In this document: piece after piece, positions 22,720 through 31,950 of the stretch
Position numbering within the stretch: position 1 is the first letter of the stretch
Layout of the letters: every line of letters starts with the position of its first letter
NCBI GenBank assembly: GCA_033762735.1
Contig: JANRLJ010000217.1
Location: 21,358-85,357 of the forward strand
Direction: 5' to 3'
DNA: 64,000 bases
Source of the DNA: JANRLJ01 sp033762735
GTDB taxonomy: Bacteria; Chloroflexota; Anaerolineae; Aggregatilineales; Phototrophicaceae
Made by a program: the position numbers and the translations under genes
The notes under the pieces: generated by a model
Seen by the model: the letters and a program-made list of their open reading frames with translations, nothing else
What the model was told of the DNA's origin: nothing
Database searches by the model: none

Positions 22720-24008
22720 TTGGTGTTCTCCTGCCATTCCTGGACAAGTGCTTTCGCACGTTCCAGTCGGATGTTGTCTTCTGCAATCATGATCTGGGTA
22801 ATATGGGGCACCGCTTCCGGTGGCGCACCCGCCGCCAGCGCAAGCTGACGGGCATGCATCCGCATATGGCCGCGCTGGATGCCTTCGGTGGCGAGGGCAC
22901 GCATCGCCGCGAAGTTCTGCGCCAGGCCAACAGCCGCCATCACCTCAGCCAGTTCCCGTGCGGTTTCGACACCGAGAATCTTCAGGGCAAGCTGCGCGGT
23001 TGGATGGACTCGCGTCGCACCACCGACGATACCCACTGCCAGCGGGAGTTCAATCGCACCGTGCAGGTTGCCGTCGTCATCCTTCCACCAGCGAGTAAGG
23101 CTGGTATAACGGCCATCTCGCGCCGCATAGGCATGGGCACCCGCTTCCACCGCCCGCCAGTCATTCCCCGTCGCCAGCACCACCGCGTCAATCCCGTTCA
23201 TCACCCCTTTGTTGTGGGTGGTTGCTCGGTAGGGGTCGGCCTCCGCGAAGGCCGCTGCTTCCAGCACCGCCTGCACCACCTGCTCGCCTGTGAACTCCCC
23301 TCGTGCCAGTTCGTCTTTGGGGATCATTCCCTCAGCATACGCTTTGCGGCGGTCGGTGAGATTGCTCAGAATTCGTAAATGGACACGTCCACCGGTCAGT
23401 GTTTCGATCTGGGGCGCAAGCTGCTCGACAGCGGTGTTGATCGCGTTCGCGCCCATCGCGTCACGTGCATCGTACAGCAGATGCACAATCAGCATTGGCC
23501 CCACGGCGCTGGTGTCGATCAAACGCACTTCCAGATCACGCGCCCCTCCACCGCGTTTGACGATGCTGCTTTCCTGCGCGTTCACGAAGGCCAGCAGTGC
23601 TTGCTTGTGTTGAAGCAGCGTTTCGCTTGCAGCCTGTAAATCGGGGACATCCAAAACCTGGATCTGCCCGATCATGATCGGCTCGTCGCTGTGTGTGGAA
23701 AACCCACCACCAGAGCGGAACAACTTTGCCGCGAAGCTAACCGCCGCCACAACCGACGGTTCCTCAATCACCATCGGAATGAGATAGTCTTTACCATTAA
23801 TCTGAAAGTTCGTCCCAAGCGCGAACGGAAGGTTGTACCTGCCCAGAACGTTCTCGATCATGCTGTCAGCAAGGTCGAGCGAAATACCACCATCCCGCAG
23901 AGCCTCAAGGTCAGTGTCATGACCGATCCATTCCGCGATCATCTGATGGCGCTCGGCTATCGTGCGTTTATAGAACTGGTTCAGTTGGGATGATTTTTCC
24001 GAAGTCAT
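22716..24008 (-). CDS. mvaA: hydroxymethylglutaryl-CoA reductase, class II
   Basis: Reduces HMG-CoA to mevalonate. The 430-residue protein lacks membrane segments and follows the bacterial class II layout: ENVLG near residue 52 and EEPSVVAA near 82 (catalytic Glu), DAMGAN near 183, THNKGVMNG with the active-site Lys near 264, GIVGGATRVHP, and a C-terminal RGHMRMHARQLAL segment with the catalytic His. Class II enzymes commonly use NADH, but cofactor choice cannot be read here. It is the first gene of the minus-strand operon and is divergent from the 2-oxoglutarate dehydrogenase genes. Confidence 0.95.
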   Translation of the reverse strand: MTSEKSSQLNQFYKRTIAERHQMIAEWIGHDTDLEALRDGGISLDLADSMIENVLGRYNLPFALGTNFQINGKDYLIPMVIEEPSVVAAVSFAAKLFRSGGGFSTHSDEPIMIGQIQVLDVPDLQAASETLLQHKQALLAFVNAQESSIVKRGGGARDLEVRLIDTSAVGPMLIVHLLYDARDAMGANAINTAVEQLAPQIETLTGGRVHLRILSNLTDRRKAYAEGMIPKDELARGEFTGEQVVQAVLEAAAFAEADPYRATTHNKGVMNGIDAVVLATGNDWRAVEAGAHAYAARDGRYTSLTRWWKDDDGNLHGAIELPLAVGIVGGATRVHPTAQLALKILGVETARELAEVMAAVGLAQNFAAMRALATEGIQRGHMRMHARQLALAAGAPPEAVPHITQIMIAEDNIRLERAKALVQEWQENTK

Positions 24009-24164
24009 GCTGCCAACTGTAATCCACGACGGCTTCCAAAAGCTATCAGTTCGTGAAAAATTTTACAGGTCTCATCGCACACTAACATCAATTTCTCTCA
24101 TAACCCCACGTACTGGTGATACATGAAGATCGGCTAAATTCAACTACTGTGGGTGCGGGGCGTC

Positions 24165-24173
24165 TGTTATAAT
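24165..24173 (+). promoter_or_regulatory. extended -10 promoter for 2-oxoglutarate dehydrogenase genes
   Basis: TGTTATAAT, identical to the site before lepA, lies 66 nt before the E1 start codon. It decides the E1 start: the longer frame would begin upstream of the transcript. Confidence 0.65.
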
Positions 24174-24239
24174 TTTCCCTTGACAAACCAATCCACCAGC
24201 CATTCCCGCCAGAGGAAGACAAGCTTTCGAGAAAGCATC

Positions 24240-27026
24240 ATGACATTTGAACTGGAGTTTCATGGCCCCAACGCGGGCTACATCCTTGAGCTATACGAGC
24301 GTTACCGTCAGTCCCCGGATGCGGTGGATGCCTCGACCCGCGCCTTCTTTTCCAACTGGACACCGCCCAACGGCAGGCATGAAGTCGAAGCACTCCAGCA
24401 GATCGACATGCAGAAGGTCGTGGCGGTCGTCAATTATGCCCAGGCCATCCGGCAGTTCGGGCATCTGGAAGCGCAGCTAGACCCGCTTGGCAGCACCTCT
24501 CCGGGCGACCCTGAACTCGCGCCGGAAGCACACGGGCTGACGGAAGCAGAACTGGCCCAACTGCCCGCGTTTCTGGTCGGGGGGCCAATTGCGGAAAAGG
24601 CCAGCAATGCCCTGGAAGCCACGACGATGCTCAAGGAAGTCTATTCCTCGACCATCGGCTACGACTATGATCACATCCGCAACCCAGAAGAACGCTACTG
24701 GCTGCGCGAAGCTGCGGAGTCCCGCCGTTTCCGTCCAGTGGAAGACCGGCAACTGCTGGTCGCGCTGCTGGAACGGCTGACCGAGGTCGAAGTCTTCGAA
24801 CTGTTTCTGCAGAAGGCCTTCCCGACCAAGTACCGCTTTTCGATTGAAGGGCTGGACATGATGGTGCCGCTGATCGATGAAGTCATCGCTGGCGGCGCAG
24901 AAACCGGCGTTCACACGATAGCGATTGGGATGGCTCATCGTGGGCGGTTGAACGTGCTGGCGCACATCATGAACAGGCCCTATGAGCAGATCCTTTCTGA
25001 GTTCAAAGACCCGGCACAGGCGCTCGAATTGCAGGACGCAATTGGCTGGACGACGGGCGATGTGAAGTATCATGCCGGGGTACGTGCCAAAGCGGGCAAA
25101 AGCACTCGTGACGATGCGCCAGTGCTGACCATGCCGCCGAACCCCAGCCATCTTGAGGTGATTAACCCGGTCGCTGTCGGGATGGCGCGGGCGGCAGGCA
25201 GCAGCGTCGATCAGCGCGGAGAGCCGACCTTCAATCCCGCCCTCACGATGCAAATCCTGATTCACGGCGATGCGGCTTTCCCCGGTCAGGGTATTGTGGC
25301 GGAAACCTTTAATCTGGCGCGCTTACCGGGGTACTGGACGGGCGGCACGATTCACATCATCTCCAACAACCAGATCGGCTTCACCACCCTGCCAGATGAA
25401 TCGCGCAGCACGCTTTATTCCAGCGATATGGCGAAGGGCTATAAAGTACCGGTCGTCCATGTGAATGCCGATGACCCCATCGCCTGCCTCGAAGTGGCAC
25501 GGCTGGCGTTCGCCTATCAGGAGAAGTTCGAGAAGGATTTCCTGATTGACCTGATCGGCTACCGTCGCTATGGTCATAACGAACTGGACGAGCCAAACTT
25601 TACACAACCGCTGCTTTATCAGAAAGTGCGCTCACACCCCACTGTGCGCAAGTTGTGGGCGGATGCCCTCACTGCGCGTGGCATGATTGATGCCCCCGAA
25701 GCAGACGCGCTGGTCACACGCTGCAACGAGCGTCTACAGCACATTCTGGAAGCGCTGCCCTCGGTCGATCAGTTGGTAGAGCCGCTGCCTGCCCCGCCGC
25801 CTCCCGGCGCTGCGAAGACCGTAAAGACCGCCGTCAGCGAGGAACGGCTGCTGACGATCAACGAAGCGTTGGCCGCGCTGCCGTCGGACTTCAATTTCTA
25901 CTCCAAGCGTCTGGAAGGCACCATCCGCACCCGCCGCGAAGCACTCAACAAGCCAGACGAAGCCACGATTGACTGGGCGACAGCGGAAGAACTGGCCTTC
26001 GCTACGATTCTGGAGGAAGGCATTTCCATACGCCTGACCGGGCAGGACAGCGAACGCGGCACGTTCAGCCATCGTCATGCGGTGCTGCACGACGCGAACA
26101 CGGGAGAGAATTACGTTCCCCTGCAAGCGCTGCCGATGGCAAAAGCGGCCTTCGACATCCGCAACAGCCCGCTTTCTGAAAGCGCCGCGCTGGGCTTCGA
26201 ATATGGCTATAACGTCCAGGCACCGGAACGACTGGTGCTCTGGGAAGCGCAGTACGGAGACTTCAACAACAACGCGCAGGTTATTATTGACGAGTTCATC
26301 GTCTCCGCGCGCGAAAAATGGGGTCAGACCCCATCGCTGGTGCTGCTGCTGCCGCATGGTCACGAAGGCGCAGGCCCCGATCATACCAGTGCCCGGCTCG
26401 AACGCTTTTTGCAGATGAGCGCCAAGAAGAACCTGCGCGTGGTGTATCCCACAACGGCTGCCCAGTATTTTCATCTGCTGCGGCGGCAGGCGCTCCTGCT
26501 GAATGTTGACCCGCTGCCGCTGGTAGTGATGACGCCAAAGAGTCTGCTCCGCAACCCGGCGGTTTTCTCTCAGGTAAGTCATCTGACCGAAGGACGCTGG
26601 TATCCAGTGATTGATGATCTGGACGTGGAGCGGGAAGCGGTGCGCCGACTGGTGATGGTCAGCGGCAAGTTCTACTATGACCTCATCAGCAGCGACCATC
26701 GCAAAGCCAATCCTCAGGTCGCGATTGTGCGGCTGGAACAGCTTTACCCCTTCCCTGCGGATGATGTTCGCAGCCTTCTGGAACTGTACCCGAACCTGGA
26801 AGAAATCGTCTGGGCACAGGAAGAACCGAAGAACATGGGCGCGTGGGATTTCGTCAGCCGACGCATCGAACGTATCGCGGGGGGACGGTGGCCGCTGAAC
26901 TATGTGGGACGCCGCCGCAGTTCCAGCCCGGCGGAAGGGTCGCCCACCGCGCATAAGATTAATCAGTCGATGATTGTCGAATACGCCTTTACCTGGGCTT
27001 TTCAGAAACAGCCAGTGAGCGAATAA
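24240..27026 (+). CDS. sucA: 2-oxoglutarate dehydrogenase E1 component
   Basis: Thiamine-diphosphate decarboxylase of the TCA cycle that passes the succinyl group to E2. The 928-residue protein starts MTFELEFHGPN and has the N-terminal E2-binding segment YILELYERYR, GMAHRGRLNVLA near residue 229, the GDAAFPGQG motif of the TPP domain near 342, and DFNNNAQVIIDEF plus HGHEGAGPDHTSARLERF in the transketolase-like half. Length matches typical SucA (about 930), and it lacks the E2-like N-terminal domain of actinobacterial Kgd. The E2 gene follows after 16 nt. No lipoamide dehydrogenase gene lies nearby. Confidence 0.96.
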   Translation: MTFELEFHGPNAGYILELYERYRQSPDAVDASTRAFFSNWTPPNGRHEVEALQQIDMQKVVAVVNYAQAIRQFGHLEAQLDPLGSTSPGDPELAPEAHGLTEAELAQLPAFLVGGPIAEKASNALEATTMLKEVYSSTIGYDYDHIRNPEERYWLREAAESRRFRPVEDRQLLVALLERLTEVEVFELFLQKAFPTKYRFSIEGLDMMVPLIDEVIAGGAETGVHTIAIGMAHRGRLNVLAHIMNRPYEQILSEFKDPAQALELQDAIGWTTGDVKYHAGVRAKAGKSTRDDAPVLTMPPNPSHLEVINPVAVGMARAAGSSVDQRGEPTFNPALTMQILIHGDAAFPGQGIVAETFNLARLPGYWTGGTIHIISNNQIGFTTLPDESRSTLYSSDMAKGYKVPVVHVNADDPIACLEVARLAFAYQEKFEKDFLIDLIGYRRYGHNELDEPNFTQPLLYQKVRSHPTVRKLWADALTARGMIDAPEADALVTRCNERLQHILEALPSVDQLVEPLPAPPPPGAAKTVKTAVSEERLLTINEALAALPSDFNFYSKRLEGTIRTRREALNKPDEATIDWATAEELAFATILEEGISIRLTGQDSERGTFSHRHAVLHDANTGENYVPLQALPMAKAAFDIRNSPLSESAALGFEYGYNVQAPERLVLWEAQYGDFNNNAQVIIDEFIVSAREKWGQTPSLVLLLPHGHEGAGPDHTSARLERFLQMSAKKNLRVVYPTTAAQYFHLLRRQALLLNVDPLPLVVMTPKSLLRNPAVFSQVSHLTEGRWYPVIDDLDVEREAVRRLVMVSGKFYYDLISSDHRKANPQVAIVRLEQLYPFPADDVRSLLELYPNLEEIVWAQEEPKNMGAWDFVSRRIERIAGGRWPLNYVGRRRSSSPAEGSPTAHKINQSMIVEYAFTWAFQKQPVSE

Positions 27027-27042
27027 CGCACGGGAGCCGAGC

Positions 27043-28293
27043 ATGAGTGTCAATATTGTAGTGCCAGATCTGAGCGAGTCGGTGGTGGAAGCGACCATCG
27101 CCGATTGGCTGAAAAAAGTGGGCGACCCCGTACAGGCGGGCGAAGCCGTTGTGGTGCTGGAAACCGATAAGGTTTCACTCGAAGTCACCGCGACGCAGGC
27201 CGGGGTTCTGAGCAGCATTGCGTATGAGGTCGGCGCAGACGTAAAACCGGGCGATGTGCTGGGTGTTATTGCCGAATCAGGCGAAGCCGTCGCCCCACAG
27301 CCCGTTCCTGCCCCTGCCCAGGCAGCAGCGCCTGCGGCACCTGTAGCGAATGCTGCCTCCGCACCGACCGCGACCCCGGTTGCGCGTCGTGTGGCCGCCG
27401 AGCATGGCGTTGATCTGACCCAGGTTCCCGCCAGCAGCGGACGAGTGACGAAAGACGACGTTCGCAGCTTTATCAATACGCAGGCCGCGCCTGCCCCCGC
27501 CGCACCGCCGCCCGCTGCGCCAACGCCACGTCCGGCAGCGCCCGCCCCAGCACCGACGCCTGTTCCTGCTGCGGCAGCCAGCAGCAATGGCTACCGCCGC
27601 GAAGAACGGGTGCGGATGACACGCCGCCGCCAGACCATCGCGCAGCGTTTGGTGGAAGCGCAGCAGACCGCCGCCATGCTCACGACCTTTAACGAGGTGG
27701 ATATGAGTGCGGTGCAGGCTGTACGCCAGCGCCGCAAGGACGCCTTCAAGGAAAAGTACGGCATCGGCCTGGGGTTGAGTTCGTTCTTTGTGAAAGCCGT
27801 CATCGGTGCGCTGAAAGCCTTCCCACAGTTGAACGCCGAAATTCAGGGAAACGAAATCGTCCTCAAGCACTATTACGACATCGGCATGGCTATCGGCGCG
27901 AAGGAAGGGCTGGTCGTCCCGGTTCTGCGCGACGCTGATCGCATGTCGTTCGCAGAGATTGAAAAGGCCATCCGTGAGTATGCCAAGCAGTCGGAAGAAG
28001 GGACGCTTTCCATTGAAGCGCTGCGCGGCGGCACATTTACGATTACCAACGGCGGCGTCTTTGGTTCGCTGCTCAGCACCCCCATTCTCAACCCACCGCA
28101 GGTCGGCATCCTCGGTCTGCACGGAATCAAGGATCGTCCGGTGGTGGTCAACGGCGAAATTGTGGTGCGCCCGATGATGTACACCGCGCTCACTTACGAT
28201 CATCGCATTGTGGACGGACGGGAAGCTGTGCAGTTTCTCGTCAAGATCAAGGAACTGATCGAAGACCCGGAAACGATGCTGCTGGAAGGATAA
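27043..28293 (+). CDS. sucB: dihydrolipoyllysine succinyltransferase (E2) of 2-oxoglutarate dehydrogenase
   Basis: Core acyltransferase of the 2-oxoglutarate dehydrogenase complex. The 416-residue protein has a lipoyl domain (about 2-77) with lipoylated Lys in ETDKVSLEV near residue 43, and an Ala/Pro-rich linker. An E3/E1-binding domain follows (about 105-145, ARRVAAEHGVDL), then a second Ala/Pro linker and the catalytic domain (about 185-416) ending in DHRIVDGREAVQFL with the catalytic His. SESVVEATIADW near the start favours the succinyl over the acetyl type. It is co-transcribed with sucA and ends at a strong terminator. Confidence 0.95.
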   Translation: MSVNIVVPDLSESVVEATIADWLKKVGDPVQAGEAVVVLETDKVSLEVTATQAGVLSSIAYEVGADVKPGDVLGVIAESGEAVAPQPVPAPAQAAAPAAPVANAASAPTATPVARRVAAEHGVDLTQVPASSGRVTKDDVRSFINTQAAPAPAAPPPAAPTPRPAAPAPAPTPVPAAAASSNGYRREERVRMTRRRQTIAQRLVEAQQTAAMLTTFNEVDMSAVQAVRQRRKDAFKEKYGIGLGLSSFFVKAVIGALKAFPQLNAEIQGNEIVLKHYYDIGMAIGAKEGLVVPVLRDADRMSFAEIEKAIREYAKQSEEGTLSIEALRGGTFTITNGGVFGSLLSTPILNPPQVGILGLHGIKDRPVVVNGEIVVRPMMYTALTYDHRIVDGREAVQFLVKIKELIEDPETMLLEG

Positions 28294-28326
28294 ATCAAAA
28301 GGGGCTGTTTTTAGCCCCTTTTTGAT
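28294..28326. terminator. bidirectional terminator
   Basis: AAAAGGGGCT at 28297-28306 pairs with AGCCCCTTTT at 28313-28322, and outer bases extend the stem. T-runs occur on both sides. It separates convergent sucB and livF. Confidence 0.9.
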
Positions 28327-28327
28327 G

Positions 28328-29044
28328 TCAACTGCTGCCGAGGTAGGATTCGACCACTGCCGGGTCATTCTGGAGTTCTGCCGCAGGGCCGCTGTGGGTA
28401 ATGTAGCCCGATTGCAGCACATAGCCGCGATGCGCAATTGCCAGCGCCATCGACGCATTCTGCTCAACCAGCAGAATTGTCGTATGATTTTCGCGGTTCA
28501 GGTAGGTAATCACGCCGAAAATCTGCTGAACAAGGAGCGGCGCCAGACCCATCGACGGTTCATCCAGCAGCAGGACGCGCGGACGAGCCATCAGCGCACG
28601 GCCAATTGCCAGCATTTGCTGCTCCCCGCCAGAAAGCGTACCCCCAAGCTGACTTGTGCGTTCGCGCAGGCGTGGGAAACGGTCGAAGACGTATTCGAGA
28701 TCGCGGCTGATATTGTCCTTGTCCTCACGGCTGAACGCACCCATTTCAAGATTTTCGCGCACGGTGAGGCGGGTAAAAATCTTGCGCCCTTCCGGTGATT
28801 GAATCAACCGAAGTTGGACGATTTCATGAGCGGGTACGCGCGTGATGTCACGACCATCCAGCACGATGCTGCCCTGCGAGGCGGGCACAATCCCACTGAT
28901 AGAGTTCAGTGTGGTGGTTTTGCCAGCGCCGTTGCCCCCAATCAGTGTGACAATTTCGCCTTCTTCGACGGTGAGCGAAATGCCTTTCAGCGCGTGGATT
29001 TTGCCGTAATACGTATGAATATCCTGAATTCTCAGCAGTGTCAT
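28328..29044 (-). CDS. livF: branched-chain amino acid ABC importer ATPase LivF
   Basis: One of two cytoplasmic ATPases of a Liv-type (HAAT) importer. The 238-residue protein has Walker A GGNGAGKTT near 36-44, signature LSGGEQQMLAIGRAL, Walker B VLLLDEPSMGLAP and the H-loop. The LAPLLVQQIF segment is typical of LivF, and the short length separates it from LivG. It is the last gene of the liv operon; its start overlaps the livG stop by 4 nt. Substrates may be branched-chain amino acids, urea or amides. Confidence 0.94.
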   Translation of the reverse strand: MTLLRIQDIHTYYGKIHALKGISLTVEEGEIVTLIGGNGAGKTTTLNSISGIVPASQGSIVLDGRDITRVPAHEIVQLRLIQSPEGRKIFTRLTVRENLEMGAFSREDKDNISRDLEYVFDRFPRLRERTSQLGGTLSGGEQQMLAIGRALMARPRVLLLDEPSMGLAPLLVQQIFGVITYLNRENHTTILLVEQNASMALAIAHRGYVLQSGYITHSGPAAELQNDPAVVESYLGSS

Positions 29045-29865
29045 GCTTCTACCTTGATGGTGCCCGCTGTCACCGCTACCGAGTCGTCTTCTGTTGGCCC
29101 CGCGCCAAGATAGGCCTCGATTACACGCGGGTTGCGCTGCACTTCGGCTGGTGTGCCTTCCGCGATCTTCTTGCCGTAGTCCATCACATGCACCCGGTCA
29201 GAAATAGTCATGACCAGTTTCACATCATGCTCGATCAGGAAGATTGTCAGGTCGCGTTCATCACGCAGGCGGCGGATGAAGTGCATCATTTCCTCGGTTT
29301 CCATTGGGTTCATGCCCGCCGTCGGTTCATCCAGCAAAAGCAGACGTGGACTGAGCGCCAGAGCGCGGGCGATTTCCAGACGCCGCTGAAAGCCATAAGG
29401 GAGATTCTCAGCCAGGAGATCGCCCATCCCGTCCAGCCCAACGAAATGCAGCAGGGTAATGGCTTCATCCAGGGCACGGTGTTCCTCGCGGCGCACGTAA
29501 CGCAGGCCTAGAATGGGCGCAAATAAGCCCGATTTCAACCGGATGTGCATCCCCACCAGGATATTTTCCAACACGGTCAGGTTGTAAAACAGGCGAATAT
29601 TCTGGTAGGTTCTGGCAATGCCCCGCCGCGCGATCTGGTCAGGGCGCAGACCGTGAATGGAGCGGCCTTCAAACAGAATGTCGCCTTCTTCGGGCGTATA
29701 GAATCCGGTCACACAGTTGAAGAACGTGGTCTTGCCTGCACCGTTGGGGCCGATGAGGCTGACAATGGCTGAACGCGGGATTTTCAGATCAACACTGGAA
29801 ACAGCGGTTAACCCCCCAAAGCGTTTGGTAATGCTCTGCACATCAAGCAGGATATCGTTGTTCAT
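29041..29865 (-). CDS. livG: branched-chain amino acid ABC importer ATPase LivG
   Basis: Second ATPase of the Liv-type importer. The 274-residue protein has Walker A GPNGAGKTT near 37-45, the LivG-type long Q-loop region with GIARTYQNIRLF, Walker B LLLLDEPTAGMNP and H-loop LIEHDVKLVM. The C-terminus after the usual end (AYLGAG) carries about 17 extra polar residues. It overlaps both livM (4 nt) and livF (4 nt), consistent with one polycistronic unit. Confidence 0.94.
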   Translation of the reverse strand: MNNDILLDVQSITKRFGGLTAVSSVDLKIPRSAIVSLIGPNGAGKTTFFNCVTGFYTPEEGDILFEGRSIHGLRPDQIARRGIARTYQNIRLFYNLTVLENILVGMHIRLKSGLFAPILGLRYVRREEHRALDEAITLLHFVGLDGMGDLLAENLPYGFQRRLEIARALALSPRLLLLDEPTAGMNPMETEEMMHFIRRLRDERDLTIFLIEHDVKLVMTISDRVHVMDYGKKIAEGTPAEVQRNPRVIEAYLGAGPTEDDSVAVTAGTIKVEA

Positions 29866-31946
29866 GATGAAACGCTCTCCGTGCGTTGTTCGGAAGCCAT
29901 TTCTGCCAGTCGTGGTGGGCGGGGTGGCAGCAGCCCTTCTGGGCGCAGCAGCATCGCAATCACCAGAAGCGCACCAAACGCCAGCAGGCGATAATCCTGG
30001 AGTTCGCGAAGCAGTTCCGGGATGCCTACCAGCACCAGTGCGCCAATAATCACGCCCGGCACCGACCCCATACCACCGATAATAATGAGCGCCAGAACGT
30101 TAATCGACACGGCGATTTCAAAGCTGTTGGGGAAGATACTGCGAAGCCATGCGCCGAATACTGCGCCGCCCAACCCGGCAAAGGCGGAACTGAGACCAAA
30201 CGCCAGCAGCTTGGTCTGGACGAGGTTAATGCCCATCGCTTCGGCCACGTCTTCATCCGCCCGCATTGCCCGCCATGCGCGCCCCAATCGGACGTTGATG
30301 ATGCGCGTTACAACAAAGACAGCAATGAGCACACTCAACAGGAACAGATAATAGTAGCCGTTCGCACCAACAAACTCATACGTTCCCAGCCCAATGCCGC
30401 GCAGATCGAGCACCGCATTGGGGATATTGGAGATGCCCTGCGGCCCGCCCAGCAAGTCCTTATAGGCATCGGAATTGACCAGACGGTTGATAATCTGGCC
30501 GAAGCCGAGCGTGACAATCGCCAGATAATCGCCGCGCAGCCGCAGCACGGGAACACCGAGCAGCACCCCTGCCGTCGCGCTCACAAGAACCGCGACAGGC
30601 CAGGCCTGCCAGAAGGTAAGAATGCCGCTGCAAGCCTCCTGAATGGTCTGCCCTTCCCCCAGCAAATCGCGCACCTGATCGGGGGTCAGCCCGCCGCACG
30701 TCACCAGACTCGGCGTGGTCAGAACGCCCGCAGTATAAGCGCCGATGGCATAGGTCGCTACATAGCCGAGGTCAAGCAGTCCCGCGTAGCCCACCATCAC
30801 ATTGAGGCCGATGCCCATTGTGATATAAAGCAGCACCAGCACCATCGTCGCAGTCAGGCTGGTTCCGGCGAACGTTGGCGCGATCAGCATCACCGCAAAC
30901 CCTATAGCAAAGGCAATCAGACGGGTACGCCGCTGATCGGGATGTGGCAGACCTGTAAAGGCGGCGCTTGATCGTGCTCCCAGCAGTGGCACGAGCCACA
31001 GCCCTGCGCTTAACAGTACGATGGACAAAACGGCCAGCAGCAAGGTCATCGCGTCCTGCCAATTGAGAAGGCCGAACAGCAGCAGCGCCAGCACCAGGTA
31101 GAGCATCGCGTCGTGAAAGAGGCGTCCGGCGCGCAGGGCTAAAGCCCCTGCTCCGCCGACCAGCGCCATCGCCAAAACAAAAACGACCGCGTTATTCAAA
31201 GCAAGTTCGAGAATGTCCGGACTGCTGCCCGTGCCGCGCAGCAGACTGCCGCGCTCCAGACCAACGCTGTTGGTAAGGATAGTCAACAGCCCTCCCAGCA
31301 CAAGGCCGGCCAGAAGACCAGCGCCCACCGCTACATAAACCGACTGCTGCCGCAGCAGCAGGCTAATCCCGTAACCCGCCGCGAACGTCAGCAGCAGCGC
31401 TATCCCGTCAGGGAGTGCGATCACTGCATCGAGCTGGCCTTGCAGTAAGGCGATCACCAGAGTCAGGCCGACCGCGATAAACCCTATTTCACGTGGGCGT
31501 GGCGGGACAAAAGCCAGCATTGTTCCGAGTGTGCCAAAACCCAGGCTTGCCACGATCAGCAGCGCAAGCCCAGCCGCGAGGCTGTCCTGGCCGAACGTCA
31601 GCGGCCCGCCCAGCAGCGGTGCAAGGTTGCGGAAGACGAAGCGCATGTCGATGTTATTTTCGATCACTACCAGCACGGCAAGCACAGCACCAAGCACTGC
31701 GCTTCCCACTACTCCATGAAGCACCGCGCTCGGCAGGCCATGCTCACGCTGTTGCAGGCCGAGATAAAAGCCGGTGCCTATAAAAATGAACACAACCAGC
31801 ACATGCCCCAGATTGAGCGAATTTTCAAGAATTTCGCTGCCTGCGAATGAGTCGAAAATGCCCGTCAGCGCAAGGAGAATGACCCCGACCGCGATAAAGA
31901 GGCTCTGGCGCAGGGTCGTGCTTAAAGGGGGAACAGCCGTTGTCAT
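29862..31946 (-). CDS. livM: branched-chain amino acid ABC importer permease LivM with long N-terminal membrane extension
   Basis: Inner-membrane permease. Residues about 340-694 form a normal LivM: GIGLNVMVGYAGLLDLGYVA, cited by GLNVMVGYAGLLDLG, LRLRGDYLAIVTLGFG, and the C-terminal loop with GRAWRAMRADEDVAEAMGIN that contacts the ATPases. Residues 1-340 add about nine or ten hydrophobic segments with no motif I recognise, doubling the usual length (300-430 residues). The frame is continuous, so this is a fused or duplicated membrane module. It lies between livH (4-nt gap) and livG (overlap). Confidence 0.9.
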   Translation of the reverse strand: MTTAVPPLSTTLRQSLFIAVGVILLALTGIFDSFAGSEILENSLNLGHVLVVFIFIGTGFYLGLQQREHGLPSAVLHGVVGSAVLGAVLAVLVVIENNIDMRFVFRNLAPLLGGPLTFGQDSLAAGLALLIVASLGFGTLGTMLAFVPPRPREIGFIAVGLTLVIALLQGQLDAVIALPDGIALLLTFAAGYGISLLLRQQSVYVAVGAGLLAGLVLGGLLTILTNSVGLERGSLLRGTGSSPDILELALNNAVVFVLAMALVGGAGALALRAGRLFHDAMLYLVLALLLFGLLNWQDAMTLLLAVLSIVLLSAGLWLVPLLGARSSAAFTGLPHPDQRRTRLIAFAIGFAVMLIAPTFAGTSLTATMVLVLLYITMGIGLNVMVGYAGLLDLGYVATYAIGAYTAGVLTTPSLVTCGGLTPDQVRDLLGEGQTIQEACSGILTFWQAWPVAVLVSATAGVLLGVPVLRLRGDYLAIVTLGFGQIINRLVNSDAYKDLLGGPQGISNIPNAVLDLRGIGLGTYEFVGANGYYYLFLLSVLIAVFVVTRIINVRLGRAWRAMRADEDVAEAMGINLVQTKLLAFGLSSAFAGLGGAVFGAWLRSIFPNSFEIAVSINVLALIIIGGMGSVPGVIIGALVLVGIPELLRELQDYRLLAFGALLVIAMLLRPEGLLPPRPPRLAEMASEQRTESVSS

Positions 31947-31950
31947 CGCG

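Noticed and set aside
25734..27587. Minus-strand open frame of 617 codons opposite sucA/sucB
   Set aside because: It is a shadow of the real genes. Its Ala/Gly-rich start mirrors the Ala/Pro linkers of E2, and it has no domain or ribosome site.
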